This document shows positions 43,902 to 53,999 of a stretch of 64,000 bases of DNA, piece after piece (positions within the stretch are counted from its first letter, which is position 1; every line of letters starts with the position of its first letter). Where the stretch lies: positions 1,427,369-1,491,368 of the forward strand of contig JAHNZQ020000049.1 in NCBI GenBank assembly GCA_019155205.2. The letters are read 5' to 3'. A model generated the notes under the pieces. It was not told where the DNA came from, ran no database searches, and worked only from the letters and a program-made list of their open reading frames with translations. The DNA comes from Gracilaria vermiculophylla (Eukaryota; Rhodophyta; Florideophyceae; Gracilariales; Gracilariaceae). The position numbers were made by a program, and so were the translations under genes.

Positions 43902-46649
43902 ATGATCTCAAATCGACACGGTAGCACTCGGCTTCCGCTATTCATACCTTTAGCCTTGCCTCGTAGCTCTCCTCCAGCGCGGCGAAAATTTCTTGTCTGT
44001 CAACGAACTTCCCCAAAGCAGCTGTGGGGGCGCGTGAGGAAGGCAATCCCATTATCGCAAGCGTTTGCAGATCGATACGGTGATTCTGCCCTCATTTCCA
44101 CTGGTCCAGAGCGCTTCAAACTTGTTTGCCCTTTTCATAATGACAAAAACCCCAGTCTGCACATCAGCGATGACCTAGGTACATTTCACTGCTTCGGCTG
44201 CGGAGCATCTGGTTCCATCATTGATCTTGAACAGCTTGCGTCCGGACACCATTCTATTGCACATGCTCTCAAATCCCTTGCAAACAAGTACCACTCTATC
44301 GCAAAAATTTTGCAGACAGCGTCATTTAAAACACCTTCCGGTTCCCCAGAAATTCTCGATGAGCCAAAGCCTTCCCAGAGATCTGTCCCACAACAGGTTC
44401 CTCGAAGGATTGTTGTCACGCACAAGGCTATTGCGTACGATGTTTTGCGAGACGCCACTCATGTATACCAGCTTGCTCTTTGGGATCCATCCACGTCGCA
44501 GGGCCTAAAGTACTTCACAGAGGAAAGAAAGCTCTCTGCAGCAACTCTCCGTGCATTTGCCTGTGGCTTTGCCCCGACGTCCCCGCAAGCTGATTTTCTT
44601 CTGCGAAAGCTGCGAGAGATGGGTTATCCTCCTGAGCATTTAGCTATTGCAGGAGTGGCGAGATCTCCTCGCGACGGTTTAATTCATGATCTTTTTCGTG
44701 ATAGAGTTATAGCTCCTATCCGAGATATTCAGGGTAAACCCATTTCTCTTGCAGGTAGAGCACTTCCGTATGCTCCCAAGAGCGCTGCGAAGTACATCAA
44801 CGGTCCAGAGACGTACCTGTTTAAGAAGAAGACCGTCTTGTTTGGGGCGGATATTGCCAAGAGTGCCCCCAGTGCAAAGGCAAAATTTGGTTACGTTATC
44901 GTTGTCGAAGGTTACATGGACGTGATGACTATGTTTGAACGGACCCAGGGTCGTATTGCTTGTGTTGCGACAATGGGAACTGGGGTCACCCTGGAACAGC
45001 TACATGCTGCTTACAAATTACTTGATGATTGCGTCGATGGAAAAGTCATTCTCAACTTTGACAATGACGAAGCTGGAATCAAGTCTCTTAATCGTATCTG
45101 TGAAACAGTCGTTTTAGAGGCACGTTGCGCACACGCGATATATATCGCATTACCTCCTTCGCCGGTAAAGGACGCCGATGAATTCATGACGGAGGCTGGC
45201 ACACCAAATGAATATATGACATATTTGCTCGATGCCGCGAAGCCCTGGTATGAATGGTATGGGGACAGAATAGTCAAACGCGAGATTGAGAGGGTATTAG
45301 ATCCAAACACGGATGTGAATGTGGAGGTTGACCTTGGAATTACAAAGGCAGATATGAAAGGCATAGGAGCCTCTCAAGCATCTCATGAGATCGATCTTAT
45401 GCTTTCAAAGTTCTTGAGACGACAAAGGGATGATTTGCTTGCTTCTGTTGGTGGCCAACCACAGGCTCCGGAGTTCTCTGTGGATCCTCCAAAACGAGCG
45501 CCCTGCTCAAAAGAAGTACTAGATGAGCTTGCTACGGTAGTCAATTCTGCTGCCAGGACTCTCCCGGGGTTGAACGTAAGTGCTCTTGTTCATTCCTGGA
45601 CCGACCTGCTGTCGTTAGGAGAGCCGACCAAACTCTTGCCCATGTTTGCGTACGTCATTAAGAAATATCGGGAACTTTCGAAGCCATGGCGCCACCTTAG
45701 TATACCGGTTCAAGTTCAATGGCTGCCACCTCCACCCTGGATTGAAAAACAACTGGAAAAGATGAAGAAGAAGCCTCGCTCTCTTGGAACCATTACTGAC
45801 CCAAACTCCCAACCGCAAAAGCTTGAATTCACTCCGAAAGAGCTGAAACGTATTAGAGAACGCATTCGGTTTCAGGAAGAATACATTCTTCCAGAACTGC
45901 GAGCAAGAAGGTGTGATCGATCGAAGATGACTAAAGCAGCCCCACGTCGCGCTGCTGAAGAACTAATTTTGAGAGCACTCATATTTGCGGAAGAGATAGA
46001 CCGTATTGATGCTCTTGAAATCCTTATCGATGCAATCATCCGTTGCGCAGAAAAGAAACTGCCGTTCTGGACGTCAAAGGCGCGAGAGGGCTTTTTTGAG
46101 TATCTTTCTCAGCTTGAGGGGGCTGCTTCTCCTGAGGAAATGGCGGCCTATCTCGAAGAAAGTGATTGGTGGTGTAAAGAAATTGAAGATTTGTTTATTC
46201 CTATAGAAGAAGAAGTTGATCCAGAGTGGGCCGGCCTTCGCCGACTTGAAATCAATCATCCAATAGATATGGTTCGAACGTGCGCACTATCCATAGAAAG
46301 AATGGCTGGCATGGTAGGTAGCCGACAAGCAATTGAGAAGTCCGGAGATGTGATGCAACGCGTAGCCGAAGCGGCGTCGCTTGCAAGTAATGCAGGTGGG
46401 TCACAACAAGATATTATGAAGAAGACACAAGAGCTTTTGGCAAAAGAAATGCCGTCGAGGGAGGAGCTTGATCGCGGGAATTTCCTAAATCCTGTCGAGG
46501 CTGCAGAAAGAGACAAAGAAATGGAGAAGGTTAACGCTAAACTTCTGGACGCAGCACGGAAAGCGAAGATTTTTAAGGATCTCAAGAGCGGGCAAATTTC
46601 CCCTCCTGCCTGGGCTGATAGTTTGAAGGAAGATCGCAGTGGTAAATAG
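43902..46649 (+). CDS. DnaG-type (bacterial) DNA primase, predicted plastid-targeted
   Basis: 915 residues in one exon. Residues 1-45 are basic and Ser/Pro/Arg rich with few acids, as in an organellar transit peptide. The CHC2 zinc-binding domain is at 76-100 (C76-x2-H79 and C97-x2-C100 in CPFHNDKNPSLHI and FHCFGCGASG). The catalytic core follows, with IRDIQGKPISLAGRALP and a Toprim domain: VVEGYMDVM (Glu336, Asp340) and FDNDEAG (Asp387, Asp389). All metal-binding residues expected of DnaG are present. The chain is about 330 residues longer than E. coli DnaG, with a helical, highly charged C-terminal half of no known domain. DnaG makes RNA primers for DnaB-driven replication. In red algae the plastid genome commonly keeps dnaB while the primase is nuclear, so plastid DNA replication is the likely job; this is inference from family and leader. 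Confidence 0.92.
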   Translation: MISNRHGSTRLPLFIPLALPRSSPPARRKFLVCQRTSPKQLWGRVRKAIPLSQAFADRYGDSALISTGPERFKLVCPFHNDKNPSLHISDDLGTFHCFGCGASGSIIDLEQLASGHHSIAHALKSLANKYHSIAKILQTASFKTPSGSPEILDEPKPSQRSVPQQVPRRIVVTHKAIAYDVLRDATHVYQLALWDPSTSQGLKYFTEERKLSAATLRAFACGFAPTSPQADFLLRKLREMGYPPEHLAIAGVARSPRDGLIHDLFRDRVIAPIRDIQGKPISLAGRALPYAPKSAAKYINGPETYLFKKKTVLFGADIAKSAPSAKAKFGYVIVVEGYMDVMTMFERTQGRIACVATMGTGVTLEQLHAAYKLLDDCVDGKVILNFDNDEAGIKSLNRICETVVLEARCAHAIYIALPPSPVKDADEFMTEAGTPNEYMTYLLDAAKPWYEWYGDRIVKREIERVLDPNTDVNVEVDLGITKADMKGIGASQASHEIDLMLSKFLRRQRDDLLASVGGQPQAPEFSVDPPKRAPCSKEVLDELATVVNSAARTLPGLNVSALVHSWTDLLSLGEPTKLLPMFAYVIKKYRELSKPWRHLSIPVQVQWLPPPPWIEKQLEKMKKKPRSLGTITDPNSQPQKLEFTPKELKRIRERIRFQEEYILPELRARRCDRSKMTKAAPRRAAEELILRALIFAEEIDRIDALEILIDAIIRCAEKKLPFWTSKAREGFFEYLSQLEGAASPEEMAAYLEESDWWCKEIEDLFIPIEEEVDPEWAGLRRLEINHPIDMVRTCALSIERMAGMVGSRQAIEKSGDVMQRVAEAASLASNAGGSQQDIMKKTQELLAKEMPSREELDRGNFLNPVEAAERDKEMEKVNAKLLDAARKAKIFKDLKSGQISPPAWADSLKEDRSGK

Positions 46650-47175
46650 AGTGTGCCATTAAGTATGTCGACACTTCTTCCAGTTTTCACATTTGTACCG
46701 TTCCTGAGCAAAAGCTTTGCCTTTGCTGCTCCTGACAAACACATAAGGTAATACTACCGTACATCTTAGTCTTGAATCAAAGGATTAAATCATGAACATA
46801 ATTTGTCCAGTTTTCTCGTCTGGACTAGGAGCATTAGAATGGCGCATGTCTTCAGTGCAGCATCTGAGAAAATGTGGAATGTAAGTCAGCTGTCGATGTA
46901 TCCCAGTATCATAGACAGTCGAAATACCCCTCCAGTCATTCGTATTAAGTTGAGAATACAACTGATCATGACTCCGGTCGGACTCCAAGCCGGGAACGTA
47001 ACTAAATAAATCAGCAGAAGACAGGATAATTCTAATGAACTTGGAAATGGACCAGTGAGACATACATATGACATTAAGTTCATACGAGGATGCATAGAGA
47101 AACACGCGGGCGCATGCAGCAGAATTTCAGGGAAAAGAGTACGTCAACTACTGAGAGTCAGTTGACGGCCTGAGT
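46650..47175. other. Convergent 3' spacer
   Basis: About 520 bases between the 3' ends of the primase and the HTH gene. Only shadow frames are present and no repeat was seen. Confidence 0.4.
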
Positions 47176-48678
47176 CTACGGTAAGACTGTAATATGATAT
47201 CGCCCGTTAGGAATCCCGTCTGATATGATTATCTCATCGTGGTGTTTGTCCACTAATGCCCACTGCGTACCGGAAACAAGCGAAAAACGGCGCATTATGA
47301 CCTCCTTGATATCAGCTGATGTAGCTCCATGATACCAAGCGAGATTGACTTTCTTTGATCCCATTACAACTTCGATCTTGTGTTTTTGACTACATTCGAT
47401 AAATTGTGTAGAGGTATGAGTCTGTGGCAGATCCATGCCACGAGAAAAGCCTTCATGAATTCCACTTGCGGCAGCGGGCAATGCTTCTGGGTAGAGATTA
47501 ACTTTCGTTTGCGTACCTTCTGGTGAGGACTGGCGCAGCAACTGCTCATGGGAGACGTTCCCGTTGATGTTTGCCCCTACTTGGGCAGAACCTTTTGAGA
47601 GAAATTGGCGACTGGGGTGAACAGAAGCCTCGAAATCGTCTTCCACGGTTTCCTCAAGCACAACTGTATCACCACGAGAGATCCTTCGTCGCTTGCCCAT
47701 GTTGGGCGTTGTCGGAGCTTCATCGGGATCGGAAAAGTGGTACATATGATTCACGTCGCGGACATCCATTTCATTTGACGGTGAAAACATTGACGGGCGC
47801 TTGTTCCGCGTCAGCCCCGTGCTATTGCCCAGCCTGCTGAGTTGCTCATCAGCAGCTGCAGAGGTCCGAGAGGGCATTTTGGTTGTGTTTCGATGATACA
47901 TCTGGCTTTGCCTGAGCCCCCTGTCGTCGCAGACGTTTGAATACAGCGGAACTCTTGGCAGGCGACGTTTGTGCGCGATGGGGGCGGGCTGGCGTGCAAC
48001 GGCAGCGGCGGCAGCTTGTGCAGCGATGGCGGGTTGCGAGATACGAGGGGGGTTTGAGCGCAAATCAGCAACATTCACGGGGGGCATTCGGTGAATCTGG
48101 TCGGAAAGCGCTGTCCTTTCAGGAGGCGGCGGGCCGTTCTTGAAGTCTTCCGCCGTGAAACCGGTGAGCTGTATCAAACGGTCCTTGCTTCGTAGCCAGC
48201 GATAAAAGGTGCGCGGTGATATGTCATAGTGCGTACAGGCCTCCGCCATGGTCATGCGGGAGGTCTCGACGGCCATGATGCACTCCAATCTGCGCATGAG
48301 CGAATTTTCGTTGATGTTGGGAGGCCGGCCGGGACGGTTCTTAGAGCGCGAACGCACGGTGGGTAATGTCGATGCAGCATCTCGTTGCAGGTCGACGGCC
48401 GCTGTCTGGGGCATCGGCGGTACAACGGAGGGCGCTATGGTGGATGTGGACGGTTCAGAAGCAGGCTGAGGGCCAGGAATGGGCGGCGAGGCGGCGACCT
48501 GCGGAGACACATGATCTTTGAGAGTGTCGGGGTCGGCTGGCTTATGGAGTTCGGCCTCAGACGGCTTGAGCGAGTCTGTTTCAATCGGCTTGTTTTCGGA
48601 TGCGGACTTCGGTAAGGCGACGGATGGAAGGGGCGACAAGGGGATCTGCGGTGCGTACGTTGTCGACACGTCGGGCAT
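47176..48678 (-). CDS. AT-hook and helix-turn-helix protein with ubiquitin-like C-terminus
   Basis: 500 residues in one exon from an ATG at 48678. Residues 1-105 are Pro/Ser/Ala-rich and probably disordered. An AT-hook-like motif (KNRPGRPPN) lies at about 113-121. A helix-turn-helix at about 128-168 (MRRLECIMAVETSRMTMAEA, then CTHYDISPRTFYRWLRSKD) is of the psq/homeodomain-like type used by transposase-derived DNA-binding proteins. The middle is disordered and basic. The last 60 or so residues (KKVNLAWYHGATSADIKEVI to NGRYHITVLP) have the spacing of a PB1 or ubiquitin-like fold. I infer a nuclear DNA-binding regulator; the family is not one I can name. All elements are intact. Confidence 0.7.
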   Translation of the reverse strand: MPDVSTTYAPQIPLSPLPSVALPKSASENKPIETDSLKPSEAELHKPADPDTLKDHVSPQVAASPPIPGPQPASEPSTSTIAPSVVPPMPQTAAVDLQRDAASTLPTVRSRSKNRPGRPPNINENSLMRRLECIMAVETSRMTMAEACTHYDISPRTFYRWLRSKDRLIQLTGFTAEDFKNGPPPPERTALSDQIHRMPPVNVADLRSNPPRISQPAIAAQAAAAAVARQPAPIAHKRRLPRVPLYSNVCDDRGLRQSQMYHRNTTKMPSRTSAAADEQLSRLGNSTGLTRNKRPSMFSPSNEMDVRDVNHMYHFSDPDEAPTTPNMGKRRRISRGDTVVLEETVEDDFEASVHPSRQFLSKGSAQVGANINGNVSHEQLLRQSSPEGTQTKVNLYPEALPAAASGIHEGFSRGMDLPQTHTSTQFIECSQKHKIEVVMGSKKVNLAWYHGATSADIKEVIMRRFSLVSGTQWALVDKHHDEIIISDGIPNGRYHITVLP

Positions 48679-50796
48679 GATGGGAGGGTATCTCGCTCTG
48701 GTTTGGAGAAGGCGCGATGTCAGCGGCTTCGTTTCAAAGTCGGCAACATGGCAGCGGCGGGACGTGCCACAAATGTCAAGCGCTGTAAGAGCAATGACGG
48801 CCTAACGCGCCGGTACACGATCGTCAGGCTGGGGGCTGCATCCCGATGTGGCGCGGCTATTGGCCATCCGACGAAGAGAATGTCAGGATCGCAAGACCTG
48901 GCAGGTACGTGTCGTGCACGTATTTTGTCCACGTGTTGCTTTGTATCGCCGGCGCTAAAAAGAGAAATTATGCAAGACAAATTTTGTATCTATTTCGTGA
49001 AAAGTCCTCACAGAAAAGAAATACCAAGGTCGCAGTTTTTTGAATTTACACTCTTTGAAATTCATACGCTGCATACCGGGTACAGTTTGCCACGGATCAT
49101 ATTCTGCTTGATTTCGGCTTCATAAAATTGTTGAAGCTGCTTTTCTGTTTTTGTGCCGTTAAAAATTTCTAGCTGCGGTGTATATCTTTTCGTGCTTTTT
49201 AAAATGATTGTTTTGTATTTTTACTTCATTTTACCACCAACATCGATATTTGAAACCCTATATATTATGTTTTCCTTTTCAATTACTCAATTACAAAATT
49301 ACTTTTCATTGAATATAGATCCTTTCTGCACTTACCATGGGTATCAAAAAATAAATCTATAAAAATGAATATATGCTTTGCAATATCTAGATTTAAAGCA
49401 ATCAAAAAGTTTTACGCAGTTGTTTCTGTATTTCGATTTTTGCAGGTTTTGTTTTTAATTTTAAGCGGTTGCAATCTGATGCGATATAAATCACAACTGG
49501 GTTTTTCTACGACATACTCGAGTTTATTGTTAGTTTTATCGTATTTCATTTGTCTATGAATGTTTTTGTTACAATAGTTTTTACATTGCCTTTTTCTTTC
49601 TAAGCCATTTTTTAAAGACTTTATGTTTTTATGTTAGAAATCTGAAATAAAAATTTGAAGTTCACGTGACTTCGAATTTTTAATAATCAAAATTAAGTGA
49701 AAGATGTAAACAGGGTCTATGTGATACTCTGTGTGGTAATTAGTTAGTTTTTATATCCTGCAAGCTAATCATAATGTGCAAAGGTTTTTGAAGCAAAACG
49801 TTCTGTGGATTTATGGTGCACAAAGAGAAACTATAATTCTGTTTCTTGTAAAGCATAAAAACTAATTAGAAAGGATACAATAATTAAAACTTTGAATATT
49901 TATTTGTGGTAAAATGAGTTGATTGTGATGTCAGCCCTGAAGCGAGCAATGGTGCAAGCCAAACGCCATTTACTGTTCTTTTTATTTTTTGGCACAGCTA
50001 CGAAATGTCTGTCGTATCTTTTCGACTTTCTACGAAATGTATTTCCTACTTCTGCAGTTTTTCGTATCGTGCACATCGTGAAATTTTTGTAAAGCTGAGA
50101 AGCGTACAGAGGAGCTTCCGTGAAACTCTACACGTGTGGGGACATGCAACCATTGTATTTCGGCACACGGTTACTTAACATCTCCATGACTCGAGAGAGC
50201 GGCCGACTAAAAGGCGGCTCGCGATAACGAAGACCTGTCTCTCGACAAGCTATTGCAAATTAAAACTAGTGCGAAACTAATGCGATTGAACTCTTCTTAG
50301 ATCGATGACCTCAAGAGAGTTCATCACAAAATTTTTTGATTAGCAATAGAACCTACATTGTCGTTCCTTGTACTGCCAATGCGCTCCTGATTTTTTCGCG
50401 TGCATTCCTGATGATTATCATGCAAGGTGAAGGGAGTGTGATCCCCGCGCGTGAATCTGGGAAATGCAGTTGTGTATGAGAGGCTTGCCCCTAGAGCAGA
50501 CGATGTTTTACTTGGAATTAGAAGGTTAACTGATAAAAAAATGGCAACAAGAGGAAAAGATTAAATACCTTCTACATGACAGATCCAACCCTGTTGGTTT
50601 ATCCAAGCACGGACGGGGCAAGCTCTTCGAGGCCTAGTTCCGCGCGGTGCTATCGTAAAATTTCCAGCGTGCGCAGACTAAACTCGAACATGACATGTTA
50701 CCAAATGAGCGGATGCCAATGGACTGGGCCAACGTATCGTATATAATGTGCCATCACAAATAAAGCTTAAAAGAATGGTGAGCCGCCGTGACTGTT
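48679..50796. other. Intergenic region containing an AT-rich island
   Basis: No supported gene. From about 49060 to 49930 composition drops to roughly 25-30 percent GC by eye, with long T and A runs, against about 45-50 percent on either side. Short frames there (49153-49362, 49365-49559) are hydrophobic simply because of T-richness. Possible origins are a nuclear insert of organellar DNA, a decayed transposon, or matrix-type AT-rich DNA. Confidence 0.45.
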
Positions 50797-51093
50797 TCAC
50801 GACGGAGCCAACCATGTAGACAAAGTTGTGACGGTGTGCGGGCTATTGTGAGTGAGTGACCGCAATGTTCGCTGTTCTCTATTGTCAGTGTCCGAGGCAA
50901 AGCCAGTTTCTGGCGAACTCCAGTCCATCATGTCTGAAAGTCCAGTATCGCTTCCAGCGTCGGACTCCATCGTAGGCAGCGACTTGACGAACGTTCTTCG
51001 GCGCTTTGATCGCGGCGTCTCGCCGAGGTGCGCGCAAAATGTGCGCTTCGACGATCTGCGAACGGTTTGAGAGGGAGACTTGCTTCGCGGCAT
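50797..51093 (-). CDS. Small hypothetical protein, basic then Ser/Asp-rich
   Basis: 98 residues from an ATG at 51093. The first third is basic with SK, RR and KR pairs (TPRSKRRRTF, resembling a nuclear localisation signal). The middle is acidic and Ser-rich (ESDAGSDTGLSDMMDWSSPE). The biased, orderly composition argues for a real but disordered nuclear protein, or for the 3' exon of a spliced gene. It lies 357 bases downstream of the C2H2 gene on the same strand. No homolog is recognised. Confidence 0.4.
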   Translation of the reverse strand: MPRSKSPSQTVRRSSKRTFCAHLGETPRSKRRRTFVKSLPTMESDAGSDTGLSDMMDWSSPETGFASDTDNREQRTLRSLTHNSPHTVTTLSTWLAPS

Positions 51094-51449
51094 TCTATGA
51101 TTGGGTACGGTGAGGAGCAGGCAGAGGCAGGGAAGAATAATTGGTACCAGTGGATTGGGGGAAGAGGGAAGAGACGGCTGTTTATCGCAATGATTGACAG
51201 CGTCGCCACAAGATTAAGTATGGCGGGGCATGCGGGAGCGATGCCCCTGAGCAGAGGTTCAGGCAATGAGGTTTCTAGAAACATCGTCACCGTATGACAA
51301 CGAGTACGATTTGCTTCAGGAATTGGCGCCAAAAATGCGGCGCCACGTGGACAAACGAATTCAAATCTTTCCGCAGCAACGAAGGACACGACACACACTT
51401 GTACAGCAGGCCAACGCCGCTGAAGCGCAGGTGCGCGTTTGCCGCGGTG

Positions 51450-52268
51450 TTACTGGTCGTTTCCACTGGGTACTGAGGTGAAATCTTTCGGCCCGGATTC
51501 ATGTTGGGGGGGTGATCCAGCTTCATCCCCGGGCGTTTTCGAACCGACATTAACTCCCGGAACGGTAATTTCCAGGTTCATAAAGGACGGTCCAGGATAT
51601 AGTCCGAGTAGAATGTCCACTTCGCTCTCAGGAGCGATAGAAGGGTCTTCGTCAAAGGGTAGAATGGCCAAGTCTTCGTCCATGATCGGAGGGGTTGCTA
51701 ACGGCTCCTGGTTGATAGGAGAAGAGAACAACTCCAGAGGATCAATAAAATCAAGTATCGGATTACCTGCTGAGACATCCATTTTCTGATTTTCATTCAT
51801 TTCCAGTCCTGAGACAGAGCTACTCTTTCCAGGCTCCGAGTCCTCAGCATTTTTCTGCAATTCTTCAACTATTGTCATAACGAGAAGATCCTGAGCTTGA
51901 GTTTTGGTCACGACGGGATTTATGGGACCGGGCACGGCGGTTATGGCCCCAGCCGGTTTCATGTCACGCGCGGGGTGGCTGTCATCACGGGGTTCGACTA
52001 CGGCTCCGTTAAAAGTCTTATTCGTAGGCTTCTTATTGTCGGTCGCCTCATCAGCTTTGCTTTCCATAACAGCCGCAGCTGCGATTTGTCTCAAGCGCCT
52101 CTCCCGGGCAAGTCGATAGCGTTTGATGGATCGGGACTTCACATTTAGGTGGGCCTTAAGATGATTTGTGAGAGACGTTTTCCTGAAGAAAGGGCGCTGA
52201 CATTCCTCGTGGTGGCAAAGGAAAGGATAATCACCGGATTCCGGTTTATACAAGGTGGATCCACTCAT
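51450..52268 (-). CDS. Single C2H2 zinc-finger protein with acidic C-terminus
   Basis: 272 residues from the ATG at 52268 (MSGSTLYKPESGDYPFLC). The same frame continues upstream to 52295 only through a TTG, so an upstream exon is possible, and an AG precedes the frame. The single finger is C-x4-C-x12-H-x3-H (CHHEECQRPFFRKTSLTNHL, then KAH), followed at once by a basic stretch (KSRSIKRYRLARERRLRQ) that may assist DNA contact or nuclear import. The C-terminal half is acidic, with repeated hydrophobic-acidic clusters (NPILDFIDPLELF, EDLAILPFDEDPS, EVDILLGLYP), the usual look of a transactivation domain. It is probably a transcription factor. No family name can be given. Confidence 0.7.
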   Translation of the reverse strand: MSGSTLYKPESGDYPFLCHHEECQRPFFRKTSLTNHLKAHLNVKSRSIKRYRLARERRLRQIAAAAVMESKADEATDNKKPTNKTFNGAVVEPRDDSHPARDMKPAGAITAVPGPINPVVTKTQAQDLLVMTIVEELQKNAEDSEPGKSSSVSGLEMNENQKMDVSAGNPILDFIDPLELFSSPINQEPLATPPIMDEDLAILPFDEDPSIAPESEVDILLGLYPGPSFMNLEITVPGVNVGSKTPGDEAGSPPQHESGPKDFTSVPSGNDQ

Positions 52269-52295
52269 ATCTTTGACCAAAGTCGTAGGAGTCAA

Positions 52296-53990
52296 AGTAC
52301 AGTGAATATACCTTGCGGTATGAGTCGTGGGGAGCTAGTCGGTCAAGGTGGGCTTCCCGGGTAGGTCTACACAAAGACCCTACGGGTGAGTAGAGGAACG
52401 AAACCGATCCGCTGGCAGGTCTCAACAGTCTTACAACAGGGGTAGCGTCGGCGGCGGACGGCTGCGAGACCCGGATTGGGTGGCAAAACAATCTTGTATC
52501 CGTTTTGGGCCGGGTCTTTCCACTTCTGGCGCGCGACTGCCCGCCAGCTCATGTCAAATATGTAAAACTAATCGTTCTGATCTGATTTGGGAATTGATTT
52601 ATCGCATGCATGTGATTTGCCCCAGTGATTACTTGCGTCCGCCCCGGTCTACCTTCCCGGACACTCAGAGGACCTCTGCATTCCATATTCCTCGTGCGAG
52701 GTACAACCCTGATCCAATTCATTTGACTTGAGACAGGAAATCTTGTTTTTGAACTTTTATCTCGAAATGTTCTACCAGCACCGGCGTGTGGGTCGTTGCT
52801 TCTAACCATCATGCCGTGTGCTCTCAATACCTTTCGATATTCTGAAAGCAGAGTCTGTCCGGCCCCACATCTCGTGAATTGAACACAAAGAGACGGAAAC
52901 CCTTCGCTTTGAATAGTCCCGCCGCTTAAACAACACTTGAACTAGTAGGTACTCCTCAAGCTGCGGCATTTACCTTGTCGGTATGCAACATTGCGCTCTC
53001 AATTCTCTAGAAAAGTTCTGTGACAAATTCTGACGGTCATCGATGCACTCTTCAAATCTTCATTTACTGCTTACGTTGAATAGTTTCATCCGAAAGAAAA
53101 TATGACACTGGAATATCATGAGAGAGTCTTTTGGCTCTGCTGTGTGTACTTTCCAAGCAAAATGAGCACAATAATGAACTATTTAAAGCATATCATACCA
53201 AAAATATGATGTTGTTTCGTTGGATTGAACGTGAAAGGAACCAAAATGAGCTCTTCTCTCACAATAGGATGTTTTCGCAGAAGAATCGTAACCGTGAAAC
53301 AAGAAATCAGCCAACATAGAGAGCAAAGCAACGTTATCCGTGGCCAATTGTCATGGTAGGTTTTAAAGGCTTTCTGGATTGTCTGTTCTCAATATCAATG
53401 CGGCTGCTAAGATTCAGTCAAAAGATGATAGGAACGTTTCTTGCAGTGCCATCGCACGCATCTCTGGTGAGAACTTGCGCCCTGAAGCAAAGAAAGAGAT
53501 TGGGAAAACTCAGCATTCGTTTCAATGCTGCATGGTTCCATCGATATTTAAAGGATTTCATGCAATAGGAATCTGTTCACGAATGAATCCAAGTCGGAAG
53601 GGTAATTTATTCATTCTTGCTTGTAATGTTGCTCTGATCTTAAACTACGTCCTGAAAATGCGCAATTTCCTGTGTATTGGGAGAATTTATGCCCTATGCA
53701 CGATTTAAACCCTGCAAATGATTGAACAACACGTTCAAAGAAGAATCTTTGAAAGCTTCGGCATGTGTACACCTTGCTGAACGCAAGATGAAAATGTTCG
53801 CACGAACCCGAACGATTTGTCTATCTGTCGCACAGAAATGTGTAAACGAGATCATAAAAGTTTAACTAACTGGCCCTGCACAGCGTCTCGCATGACATAC
53901 GGCAACAATCTAATCCAGGACGAAAGAACTGTCTTTGTCGCGCAGGAAACATATCAATCGAAGAATGGCACAAGAAAACGGAGTCATTCT
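52296..53990. other. Intergenic stretch, no gene recognised
   Basis: Frames at 52246-52491 and 52367-52552 (minus) lie directly upstream of the C2H2 gene and could include its leader or first exon, but show no domain. Frames at 53131-53319, 53353-53568 and 53379-53708 lack motifs. The tandem repeat begins near 54000. Confidence 0.35.
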
Positions 53991-53999
53991 CTGCGGATT

